Source: Defluviicoccus sp.
GTDB taxonomy: Bacteria; Pseudomonadota; Alphaproteobacteria; MPNO01
DNA: 63,891 bases
Direction: 5' to 3'
Assembly (NCBI GenBank): GCA_028821395.1
Contig: JAPPGP010000013.1
Span: forward strand, 1-63,891
Part shown: positions 45,587 to 52,645 of the stretch, in pieces
Numbering within the stretch: position 1 is the stretch's first letter
How the letters are laid out: each line of letters starts with the position of its first letter
Position numbers and translations under genes: made by a program
The notes under the pieces: model-generated
The model's database searches: none
What the model saw: the letters and a program-made list of their open reading frames with translations, nothing else
Told to the model about the DNA's origin: nothing

Positions 45587-46336
45587 ATGGTGAACGCGCC
45601 TACCCTGTCCGAGCGCGCCGACGAGTTGGAGTACCGCCAGATGCGGGAATTGGGCGAGCGGATCGTCGGCCAGTCCCTGATCTACAACCTCGCCCATGGC
45701 GAGCAGAGCCTGGGCGACAACGCGTTCGGCGGGCGGATGCTGATGGGCGAGGACCCCCGCCTGCCGCCGCTGCCGGACAAGCCCACACTGCTCGACTTCT
45801 TCCGCTGCCGTTTCGATCCCTTTGCGCTGGACCATCTGCTGCAGAGTGCCAACCTCGCGCAGAAGAACGGCCTGTCGGACAAGATGGTGCTCGCCTGCCT
45901 GCTGCACGACATCGCGGTGGCCGGGTTCATCCGCACCGATCACGGCTACTGGGGCGCGCAGATGATCGAGCCCTATGTCGACGAGGAGGTGAGCTGGGCG
46001 ATCCGCGCCCACCAGGCGCTCAGGTTCTTCGCCGACGAGTCGGTCGGCTACGACTACCCGGAGAACTACCGCAGGATGTTCGGCGACGACTACCGGCCCG
46101 AACCCTATGTCGTGGCCGCCTACGAGGAGGCCAGGCAGCACAAGTGGTACATGTCGGCGCGGATCATCTGCGTGAACGACCTCTACTCCTTCGATCCCGA
46201 TGTCCGTGTCGAGATCGACCAGTTCGAGGACGTCATCGGCCGCGAGTTCCGCCAGCCGGAAGAGGGGCTCGGCAACGACAACACCTCGGCCTCGCATCTG
46301 TGGCGCACGATACGCTGGCCCGCCAACGCGCTGTAG
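45587..46336 (+). CDS. HD-domain protein resembling PhnZ-type diiron oxygenases
   Basis: The 249-residue protein has an HD-type ligand series: His83, His107-Asp108 (LLHDI), His119, His142 and Asp198 (VNDLYSF). The spacings (24, 12, 23, 56) run close to those of the mixed-valent diiron oxygenase PhnZ (H34, H58-D59, H80, H104, D161, as I recall) rather than a typical phosphohydrolase. Such enzymes cleave C-P or C-C bonds with O2; myo-inositol oxygenase has the same fold. It is the last gene of the Rieske operon. The role as an oxygenase is inferred; an HD hydrolase remains possible. Confidence 0.72.
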   Translation: MVNAPTLSERADELEYRQMRELGERIVGQSLIYNLAHGEQSLGDNAFGGRMLMGEDPRLPPLPDKPTLLDFFRCRFDPFALDHLLQSANLAQKNGLSDKMVLACLLHDIAVAGFIRTDHGYWGAQMIEPYVDEEVSWAIRAHQALRFFADESVGYDYPENYRRMFGDDYRPEPYVVAAYEEARQHKWYMSARIICVNDLYSFDPDVRVEIDQFEDVIGREFRQPEEGLGNDNTSASHLWRTIRWPANAL

Positions 46337-46350
46337 CCGCCATCCCCGTC

Positions 46351-46453
46351 CTTCGATACGCCCGCCTGCGGCGGGCTACTCTGGATGAGGGTGCTTTCTC
46401 GGCCTCCTGAAACCCCTGCCTCAACCCGAGTAGGCCCGAAAGGCCGTATCGAG
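46351..46453. repeat. inverted pair of a second palindromic repeat family
   Basis: CTTCGATACGCCCGCCTGCG ... CTACTC (46351-46382) is answered in reverse by GAGTAGGCCCGAAAGG ... TATCGAG (46427-46453). Each is a short hairpin of a different repeat type from the CCGGACTTGATCCGG family. The pair lies after the HD-domain gene and before the IS110 relic. Confidence 0.65.
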
Positions 46454-46521
46454 ATGCTATGGGGTGGGCGGCGGCGCTGTGGCATTCAGTCGCCCTTTGA
46501 ATCTGGAAAGGAGACTGTCCC

Positions 46522-46871
46522 ATGGCCGGAACGCACGATCTGAGCCACAGCCCCGTCGCCCCGTCGCCCCGTCGGAGGATAGCACGCTGATTGCGATGGT
46601 CGAGATGGGCGTGACGGGCCGGCTGGTTGCCGGTCGGTTGCCGGGCGTTTCGCGGCGTCGGTTGCAGAAGCTGGCGGTCGATGCGTTCGGGTTGCCGGCT
46701 GTTCTGCATGGCTGGCGCGACGCGGCGTCCCAGGCTTCGGGCAGGCTTCGGGCCGTCGGGTCGAGCGGGTCTGCGTGGCGTATGAGGCAGGTCGCGACGG
46801 TTTCTGGCTGGCGCGCTGGCCTGTCGGCCGCGGAGTCGAGGCGTATGTCATGCACGCCAGCAGCGTACCGG
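46522..46871 (+). pseudogene. IS110-family transposase relic with two frameshifts
   Basis: ATG 46522 (preceded by AAAGGAGA) begins MAGTHDLSHSPVAP, then a repeated GTCGCCCC shifts the frame. The sequence resumes as DSTLIAMVEMGVTGRLVAGR and, after a second shift near 46745, as VAYEAGRDGFWLARWPVGRG and VEAYVMHASSVPV. All match the N-terminal third of IS110-type transposases. It ends abruptly at 46871 where a dioxygenase fragment begins. Confidence 0.8.
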
Positions 46872-46875
46872 TGAG

Positions 46876-47078
46876 CTTCTGGTTCGCCGGCGGGTTGTAG
46901 CCCCTGGTCGCGGCGATGCGGGGCCGCGGGGTGCGCAGCTTCTCTTCCAGCGGAAGCGCGAGGAACTCGTGGGCGAGGTCGCGCACCTCCCGCACCAGGG
47001 CGTCGGGAACGCGGTGGCCCACGGAGGTGAAGAAGTCGATGGTCTCCAGCGCCTCGCCCCCAAGCCCGGTGACCTGCC
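46876..47078 (-). pseudogene. internal fragment of an isopenicillin N synthase-family oxygenase gene
   Basis: On the minus strand this region encodes ALETIDFFTSVGHRVPDALV through RGYNPPANQKL, about 60 residues closely similar to residues of the intact gene at 49689-50690 (ALETIGFFTIVGHGVPDALV to RGYDPPANQKL). It has no catalytic domain and no start or stop of its own. The IS110 relic abuts one end, so an insertion and deletion probably destroyed a second copy. Confidence 0.8.
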
Positions 47079-47547
47079 GCAATGAATGAGTCGGCTGGAT
47101 ATTGAATGGGAGCTTGGAAGCAGCGGAATTGCAGTCTTTTCCACTTTCCCATCGCAGGTTGCAGGACATTAGCGACCTCGATATCAACACTATGTCATCG
47201 AATTGACCCGGCCTATTGGTTCATGTTCTCGTCAGCATAGCGCCGGTCTAAGAGCACTTTTTGGTGGACCTCCAGATTCCGTCGCATGCGAACGGATCGG
47301 AATAGAGGTGGCAGGCCGGCGCGCGAGACCACCGCCAAGACTCTGGGTGGTCCGCCGAAACACAGCAAAGGTTCTTGTCAATTCTCCCCCAAGTTGGGGA
47401 CGCGCAATCCTCGGTAGCGCCGTACATTCCAGCGCTAGGGAAACGGATCCCGGGAGACGTCGTGGCCCGGACCGCAGTCGAGCCGGTGAGCGAGACCGGG
47501 CGGAGGAGGCGTCGCGGCCGTCGAGAGACCGGGCAACGGAGACAGGT
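47079..47547. other. A+T-richer intergenic region upstream of a Rieske gene
   Basis: This gap has a visibly lower G+C content than the surrounding DNA. It contains the decayed edge of the dioxygenase fragment and the likely promoter of the downstream Rieske gene. Two short plus-strand frames here have no family motifs. I see no convincing promoter pair or hairpin. Confidence 0.4.
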
Positions 47548-48762
47548 ATGCGCCTAGAGACCTGGTCAAGCAAGTATCCGGAGTTGGGGACACATCCGCT
47601 GCCCACCGAGCCCTACATTTCCGAGGAGCATTTCGTCCTCGAGCGCGAGCGGGTCTTTCGCAGGTCGTGGCTCCAGGTCGGCCGGGTGGAAGAAATTCCG
47701 CATGCGGGCGACTATTTCGTCCGCGACATCGCCATTTGCGACGCCTCGGTATTGGTCATCCGGGGCTCGGACGGCGTCGTGCGCGGCTTTCACAATGTCT
47801 GCTCCCATCGCAGCAACCGGCTCGTGGGAGACGAACGGGGCTCGTGTCGCGGCACGCTGTTCTGCCGGTTTCACAACTGGTCGTACAGCGACCGGGGCGA
47901 GCTGGTCGGCGTCCCGGAGGAAGAGAACTTCTTCGGTCTGGACAAGCGGGATCACGGCTTGACGACGGTCGATACCGGTATCTGGGAAGGCTTCGTCTTC
48001 GTCCATCTCGCGCCGGACCCCGCCGAGACGCTGCGTGACTATCTCGGCGGCGTCGCCGACCGGCTCGATGGCTGCCCGTTCCACGAAATGAAACTGTCGC
48101 AGACCTACAGGGTGGAGGAGCGTGCCAACTGGAAGGTCGTGCTCGACGCCCAGAACGAAGCGTACCATCTGCCCTACCAGCATCCCCTGACGCTTGGCGT
48201 TGCGTTCGCGAAGAACGACACCGGGAATTGTCGCTTCAAGGAGGTTATTCTCTACGACTATCACAGTTTCTGGTCTTGCGATTACCGGTCCTTTCAAAAA
48301 CTGACACCGCTGAAAATCGCACTCTTTTTCGGCGACGACGACGCCGGGGCTTTCCGGTTTCCGAATATGGTTGGCGACCTGGACCACTATCTGCTTTTTC
48401 CCAACGGCATTCTTTCGCTGTTCAAGGTCGGTCGCTGGATGGGGTGCATCACATACACGTTGTGGCCGTCCGCGGTCGACCGGACCGTTTGGGAGATTCG
48501 GATGCATTTCAGTGCGCCCGCGACCCGGCGCGAACGGCTCCAACAGGAATATTTCAAATGCGTGATTCGGGATACGCTCCAGGAGGATACGGCGACGCAC
48601 GAAAGCGTCCATGCGGGCATTGCCTCCCGGGTGCGGAGCCATCTCATCCTGCAGGACAACGAACTGCCGATCCGCCATTTTCACAAGGTCCTGGACGACT
48701 ATGCCGGTACGCTCGATGCGCATGACCGGCCCGATGGACGGAACACAGAGACCGGGCGATGA
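47548..48762 (+). CDS. Rieske ring-hydroxylating oxygenase alpha subunit, possibly acquired
   Basis: The 404-residue protein is a large Rieske oxygenase with Cys85, His87, Cys106, His109 (CSHRSN, CRFHNW) and the mononuclear-iron motif NEAYHLPYQH. It is longer and of a different lineage from the three in the operon above, closer to aromatic-ring or carnitine/choline-type alpha subunits. Local G+C is low (25 of 60 bases at 48241-48300), suggesting transfer. ATG 47548 is chosen because the alignable N-terminus begins there. It shares an ATGA overlap with a small gene downstream; no beta subunit or reductase is next to it. Confidence 0.88.
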   Translation: MRLETWSSKYPELGTHPLPTEPYISEEHFVLERERVFRRSWLQVGRVEEIPHAGDYFVRDIAICDASVLVIRGSDGVVRGFHNVCSHRSNRLVGDERGSCRGTLFCRFHNWSYSDRGELVGVPEEENFFGLDKRDHGLTTVDTGIWEGFVFVHLAPDPAETLRDYLGGVADRLDGCPFHEMKLSQTYRVEERANWKVVLDAQNEAYHLPYQHPLTLGVAFAKNDTGNCRFKEVILYDYHSFWSCDYRSFQKLTPLKIALFFGDDDAGAFRFPNMVGDLDHYLLFPNGILSLFKVGRWMGCITYTLWPSAVDRTVWEIRMHFSAPATRRERLQQEYFKCVIRDTLQEDTATHESVHAGIASRVRSHLILQDNELPIRHFHKVLDDYAGTLDAHDRPDGRNTETGR

Positions 48763-49082
48763 ATGAGCCTCTATTGCCTGATGCATTCGCGGAGCTGGCC
48801 CCGTTTGCGGACTGGGCGCTGGAGCCGGAGCGCGCCAGGATCGAGAAGAAGGCGGCGAGCTCGATGGAGGAGATTCGCGCCTTCTACGATGCGATGATGC
48901 TGCGGATGGACGAAGTCCTTGCCTATCTGGATGACGATTTCGGCGGGGACCTGCCGACCGCGGCGCACCGGCTCTATTTGATGTCGTTGTCGCTGGTCGA
49001 GGTCGCCACCCTCGTCGAGCTCTACAAGCGGCGAGAGTCGATCCACGCGTGCGATCCGTTGCGTTTCGTCCCGCAGCGCTGA
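48759..49082 (+). CDS. small helical protein coupled to the Rieske oxygenase
   Basis: The 107-residue protein starts at ATG 48759, overlapping the oxygenase stop by four bases (ATGA). It is mostly helical, with EEIRAFYDAMMLRMDEVLAYL and HRLYLMSLSLVEVATLVELYK, and lacks a recognised domain. I do not recognise its family with certainty. It may be a small partner or stabilising subunit; the overlap supports equal expression. Confidence 0.65.
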   Translation: MNEPLLPDAFAELAPFADWALEPERARIEKKAASSMEEIRAFYDAMMLRMDEVLAYLDDDFGGDLPTAAHRLYLMSLSLVEVATLVELYKRRESIHACDPLRFVPQR

Positions 49083-49299
49083 CCCGCATTTCTCGCCCCA
49101 GTCGCGGCCTGCCGGCAGAAGCCGGCGCGTTCCTCCAGAACGTTGCGGAACGGCCTGTCGCAAGCGCCCGCCCCTCCCGCCCCCATGCGGAGCCTGGCGT
49201 CGATCGCAGGCTTGACGGTCGGAAACAACGGTCGGGCGGTTCGGCGAACGAGACTCGTCGCGCGCATCGTCGGGAACCGCGCCCCCCGGGGACGCCGGG

Positions 49300-49662
49300 C
49301 TACGCGTCGGCCGGCACCCAGGGGGGCAGGGGGGTTCCGCCGCAATAGTGGTTCTCCCCCGGGTTCTCGCGGAACACGACATAGATGTCGGCGGGCTTGA
49401 CGCCCATCGTGTCGTCGAGGACCTCGGCGATGGCGTCGGCCAGCGCCCGCTTGCGCGCGGGCTCGCGGCCCGGCCTGAGGTCGATCTCGACCAGCGGCAC
49501 CCCGTCGCCGATCTCCGCGACCACCTCGCGCACGGCGACATAGTCGTACTTGGTCTCCTTCGGCGCGAGCGTCTTGAGCACCGCCGCCTTGACTTCGCTG
49601 CGGATGGTCTTCTGCGTCTCGACGGGCGTACCGGTGGGGACTTCGACGCGGATCACGGGCAT
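49300..49662 (-). CDS. tautomerase family protein (4-oxalocrotonate tautomerase type)
   Basis: The 120-residue protein starts MPVIRVEVPTG, giving Pro as residue 1 after Met removal, the catalytic base of tautomerases. The later FRENPGENHYCGG segment and a helical KRALADAIAEVL stretch fit the longer cis-CaaD/MSAD-like subgroup. It converts unsaturated keto acids or dehalogenates small acrylates. It lies 26 bases downstream of the 2OG oxygenase gene on the same strand. The substrate is unknown. Confidence 0.85.
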   Translation of the reverse strand: MPVIRVEVPTGTPVETQKTIRSEVKAAVLKTLAPKETKYDYVAVREVVAEIGDGVPLVEIDLRPGREPARKRALADAIAEVLDDTMGVKPADIYVVFRENPGENHYCGGTPLPPWVPADA

Positions 49663-49688
49663 CGGCGGGATCTCCTGTGGCGGGCGGT

Positions 49689-50690
49689 TCAGGACACGGC
49701 GTCCTCGGCGAGCCGGCTCGCGAGCACCTTCTCGTAGCGGTAGTCGCCATAGGTCACCGGCTCGTATCGGATCGGGTTGCCGGGGCCGTGGCAGGTCTCG
49801 ATGCAGCCGATCTCGACATCGTGGCCGGGCTGGTGGAAGAAGGCGATGGAGAGCCGTTCGGCCCGGTCCTCGCTGCGCGGCGGGTTGACCACCCGATGCA
49901 GCGTCGATACCCAGCGGTCGTTGGTCCAGCGCGCCATCATGTCGCCGATATTGACCACGAAGGCGCCTTGCGGCGGGCGCACGTCGATCCATTCGCCGTC
50001 CGGGGAGAGGGCCTGCAGCCCGCCCGGCCGGTTCTCGCCATAGAGGATCGTCAGCGTCCCGTAATCGGTATGGGCCCCGGCGCGAAGCTGGCCCGGCAGC
50101 GGCGCCTCGGTCTGGGCCATGTACTTGTTGAAGCGGATATGGCTGATCGAGCGGGCGATCTTGTCGTCGAACCAGCGCTCGTCGATCCCGAGCGCGATCG
50201 CGAAGACCCGCATCAGCTCGTCGCCGATGCCGCCGAGCGCCCGGTAATACGCCTCGAAGACGGGCCGCATCCGGACCGGGCGCTCGGGCCACAGATTGGG
50301 CGCGAAGAAGTCCACGCCGTGGCCCTCGGTGTAGTAGGGGTCGTCCGGCAGGTCGAAATCGCCCATGCCGAACATCTCCTGCAGATCGGGCGGGGACTCG
50401 TTGCCGTGCGTGGCGGCGAGCTTCTGGTTCGCCGGCGGGTCGTAGCCCCGGGTGGCGGCGACGCTGGGCCGCGGGATCCGCATCTTCTCTTTCAGCGGCA
50501 GCGCGAAGAACTCGTAGGCGAGGTCGCGCGCCTCGCGCACCAGGGCGTCGGGGACGCCGTGGCCCACGATTGTGAAAAAGCCGATGGTCTCCAGCGCGTC
50601 CCCCACCCGTTCGGCGACCCGCCGCTTGCCCGGCGGATCGCCGGCGAGAACCGGAGCGATGTCGATCTCGGGTATGCGGTCCGATGCCAT
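49689..50690 (-). CDS. isopenicillin N synthase-family 2OG-Fe(II) oxygenase
   Basis: The 333-residue protein has a DIOX_N part (GFFTIVGHGVPDAL) and a catalytic domain with His207, Asp209 (AHTDYGTLTIL), the distal His in LHRVVNPP and R-x-S in RLSIAFF. It is a Fe(II)/2OG hydroxylase-like enzyme paralogous to the gene at 10317-11303; an IS-disrupted fragment of a close copy lies at 46876-47078. It is coupled to a tautomerase gene downstream. The substrate cannot be inferred. Confidence 0.88.
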   Translation of the reverse strand: MASDRIPEIDIAPVLAGDPPGKRRVAERVGDALETIGFFTIVGHGVPDALVREARDLAYEFFALPLKEKMRIPRPSVAATRGYDPPANQKLAATHGNESPPDLQEMFGMGDFDLPDDPYYTEGHGVDFFAPNLWPERPVRMRPVFEAYYRALGGIGDELMRVFAIALGIDERWFDDKIARSISHIRFNKYMAQTEAPLPGQLRAGAHTDYGTLTILYGENRPGGLQALSPDGEWIDVRPPQGAFVVNIGDMMARWTNDRWVSTLHRVVNPPRSEDRAERLSIAFFHQPGHDVEIGCIETCHGPGNPIRYEPVTYGDYRYEKVLASRLAEDAVS

Positions 50691-50796
50691 TGGTCCTTCC
50701 CGCCTCGCCGTCCCGATCGAACCACGATCGCCCGCGCCGGTTCAACCCCGGCGCTTTGGCGTATCATCGGTGCGTCCGGTCCGATGGAGAGCCCGA

Positions 50797-52503
50797 ATGG
50801 CGATGCAGCCCCCCATCCATGCCACCCACCACATGGTGAGCTCCGGCCACCATCTGGCGACGCAGGCGGGCTACGACGTGCTCGAAGCCGGTGGCAACGC
50901 CGTCGACGCGGGCGTCGCCGCCGGAATCGCGCTCGGCGTGGTGTACCCCGACCTGGTGCAGTTCGCGGGCGTCGCCCCGATCATGATCTACCTGGCCGAC
51001 GAGGACCGGGTGGTCACCGTCAGCGGGCTCGGCTGGTGGCCGCGCTCGGCCTCGCTCGAGCGCTTCGTCACCGAGTTCGGCGGGCGAATCCCGGACGGCA
51101 TCCTGCGCACCGTCGTCCCCGCCGCGCCCGATGCCTGGATCGCCGCGCTCGGGCGCTACGGCACGATGCGGTTCGCCGAGGTGGCCGCCGCCGCGCTGCG
51201 CTACGCGGGCGAGGGGTTCTCGGTCCATCCCCCGCTGCGGGACAACCTCGCCGCGCACGCCGGGGAGTACCGCCGCTGGCCGCAGAACCGCGAGATCTAC
51301 CTGCCCGGCGGAGCGCCGCCCGCCCTGGGCGAGCGCTTCGTGCAGGCCGACCTCGCCGGCTCCATCCGCTACATGATGGACGAGGAGGAGGCGGCGCGCG
51401 GCGGCCGCGACGCCGGTCTCGCCGCCGCGCGCGATGCCTTCTACCGCGGCGACCTCGCCCGCGAGATGGCGCGCCACCACGCGGAGTCCGGCGGCTGGCT
51501 GACCATGGAGGACCTCGCCGGGTACCGCAGCGCGTTCGAGGGCCCGGTGGTCGCCAGGCTCGGCGAGATCGAGCTCCATACCTGCGGGGCCTGGTGCCAG
51601 GGACCGGTCCTCGCCCAGATGGCGAGCCTGCTCGACGGGCTCGACATCGCGGCACTCGGCCACAACAGCCTGGCCTACGTGCACACGGTGACCGAGGCGA
51701 TGAAGCTCTGCTTCGCCGACCGCGAACGCCATTACGGCGATCCGAGATTCGTCGACGTTCCGCTCGCCCGTCTGCTGTCGCCAAGCTACAACCGGGAGCG
51801 CCGCGCCCTGATCCGGCCGGACGGGGCCTGGCCCGGCATGCCTCCTGCCGGCGGAGAGGTTGCGATAGAGGCCGCCGGCGCGGGGACGGGCGCCGCGCCG
51901 CCGCCGGTTCCCGCGTCCCCCGACACGTCCTATTGCTGCGCCATCGACCGCGACGGCAATTGCTTCTCCGCCACGCCGAGCGACGTGTCCTGGCAATCGC
52001 CGGTCGTCCCGGGCACCGGGATCTGCCCGTCCTCGCGCGGCTCGCAGTCCTGGGCGGTGCCGGGCCACGCGTCCTCGGTGGCTCCCGGCAAGCGCCCGCG
52101 GCTCACCCCCAACCCCGCCTTCGCGAAAATTCCCGGCCGCCTGGCGATGCCCTTCGGCACGCCTGGCGGCGACGTGCAGACCCAGGCGATGCTCCAGGTG
52201 CTGCTCAACGTCACGCGGTTCGGCATGACCGTCCAGGACGCGGTCGAGGCGCCCCGCTTCGCGACCCACAGCTTCCCCAATTCGTTCGAGCCGCACGAAT
52301 CGTTCCCCGGCCGGCTGGTCGTCGAGGACGGAATTCCCGAGACCGTCGCGCGGGAGCTCGCCGGGTTCGGCCACGATGTCGAGCGGGTGGCGGACCGGTC
52401 GATCAAGATGGGCGCGGTCTGCGCGATCGGGCAGGACCTCGAGACCGGGATCATGGACGGCGGCGCCGATCCGAGGCGCATGAGCCGCGCGATGGGCCGC
52501 TGA
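50797..52503 (+). CDS. gamma-glutamyltransferase
   Basis: The 568-residue protein belongs to the Ntn-hydrolase gamma-glutamyltranspeptidase family, which cleaves glutathione-type gamma-glutamyl bonds. It self-cleaves before a Thr in the segment PDTSYCCAIDRDGN. N-terminal GGNAVDAGVAAGIALGVV and the C-terminal TPGGDVQTQAMLQVLLN are diagnostic. ATG 50797 begins at this N-terminus; no signal peptide is evident, so it may be cytoplasmic. It precedes the P450 gene by 142 bases on the same strand, without evidence of a shared function. Confidence 0.87.
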   Translation: MAMQPPIHATHHMVSSGHHLATQAGYDVLEAGGNAVDAGVAAGIALGVVYPDLVQFAGVAPIMIYLADEDRVVTVSGLGWWPRSASLERFVTEFGGRIPDGILRTVVPAAPDAWIAALGRYGTMRFAEVAAAALRYAGEGFSVHPPLRDNLAAHAGEYRRWPQNREIYLPGGAPPALGERFVQADLAGSIRYMMDEEEAARGGRDAGLAAARDAFYRGDLAREMARHHAESGGWLTMEDLAGYRSAFEGPVVARLGEIELHTCGAWCQGPVLAQMASLLDGLDIAALGHNSLAYVHTVTEAMKLCFADRERHYGDPRFVDVPLARLLSPSYNRERRALIRPDGAWPGMPPAGGEVAIEAAGAGTGAAPPPVPASPDTSYCCAIDRDGNCFSATPSDVSWQSPVVPGTGICPSSRGSQSWAVPGHASSVAPGKRPRLTPNPAFAKIPGRLAMPFGTPGGDVQTQAMLQVLLNVTRFGMTVQDAVEAPRFATHSFPNSFEPHESFPGRLVVEDGIPETVARELAGFGHDVERVADRSIKMGAVCAIGQDLETGIMDGGADPRRMSRAMGR

Positions 52504-52645
52504 CCGCCGCCGCTTGTCCTTTGTCCGGCGAGCGCCGCAGCCGGTATCACGCCATTCATCGCAACGCCTTGCGTGGAATTTGGCGCCGCATCGCGAGGCA
52601 GGGCGGCGCTTGCCCGGGGACCGGCGGCGCTATATCTCATCCTTC

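Noticed and set aside
45587-46336. Ordinary HD-type nucleotide phosphohydrolase
   Set aside because: The His and Asp spacing with two extra His residues fits the diiron oxygenase pattern better, although a hydrolase is not excluded.
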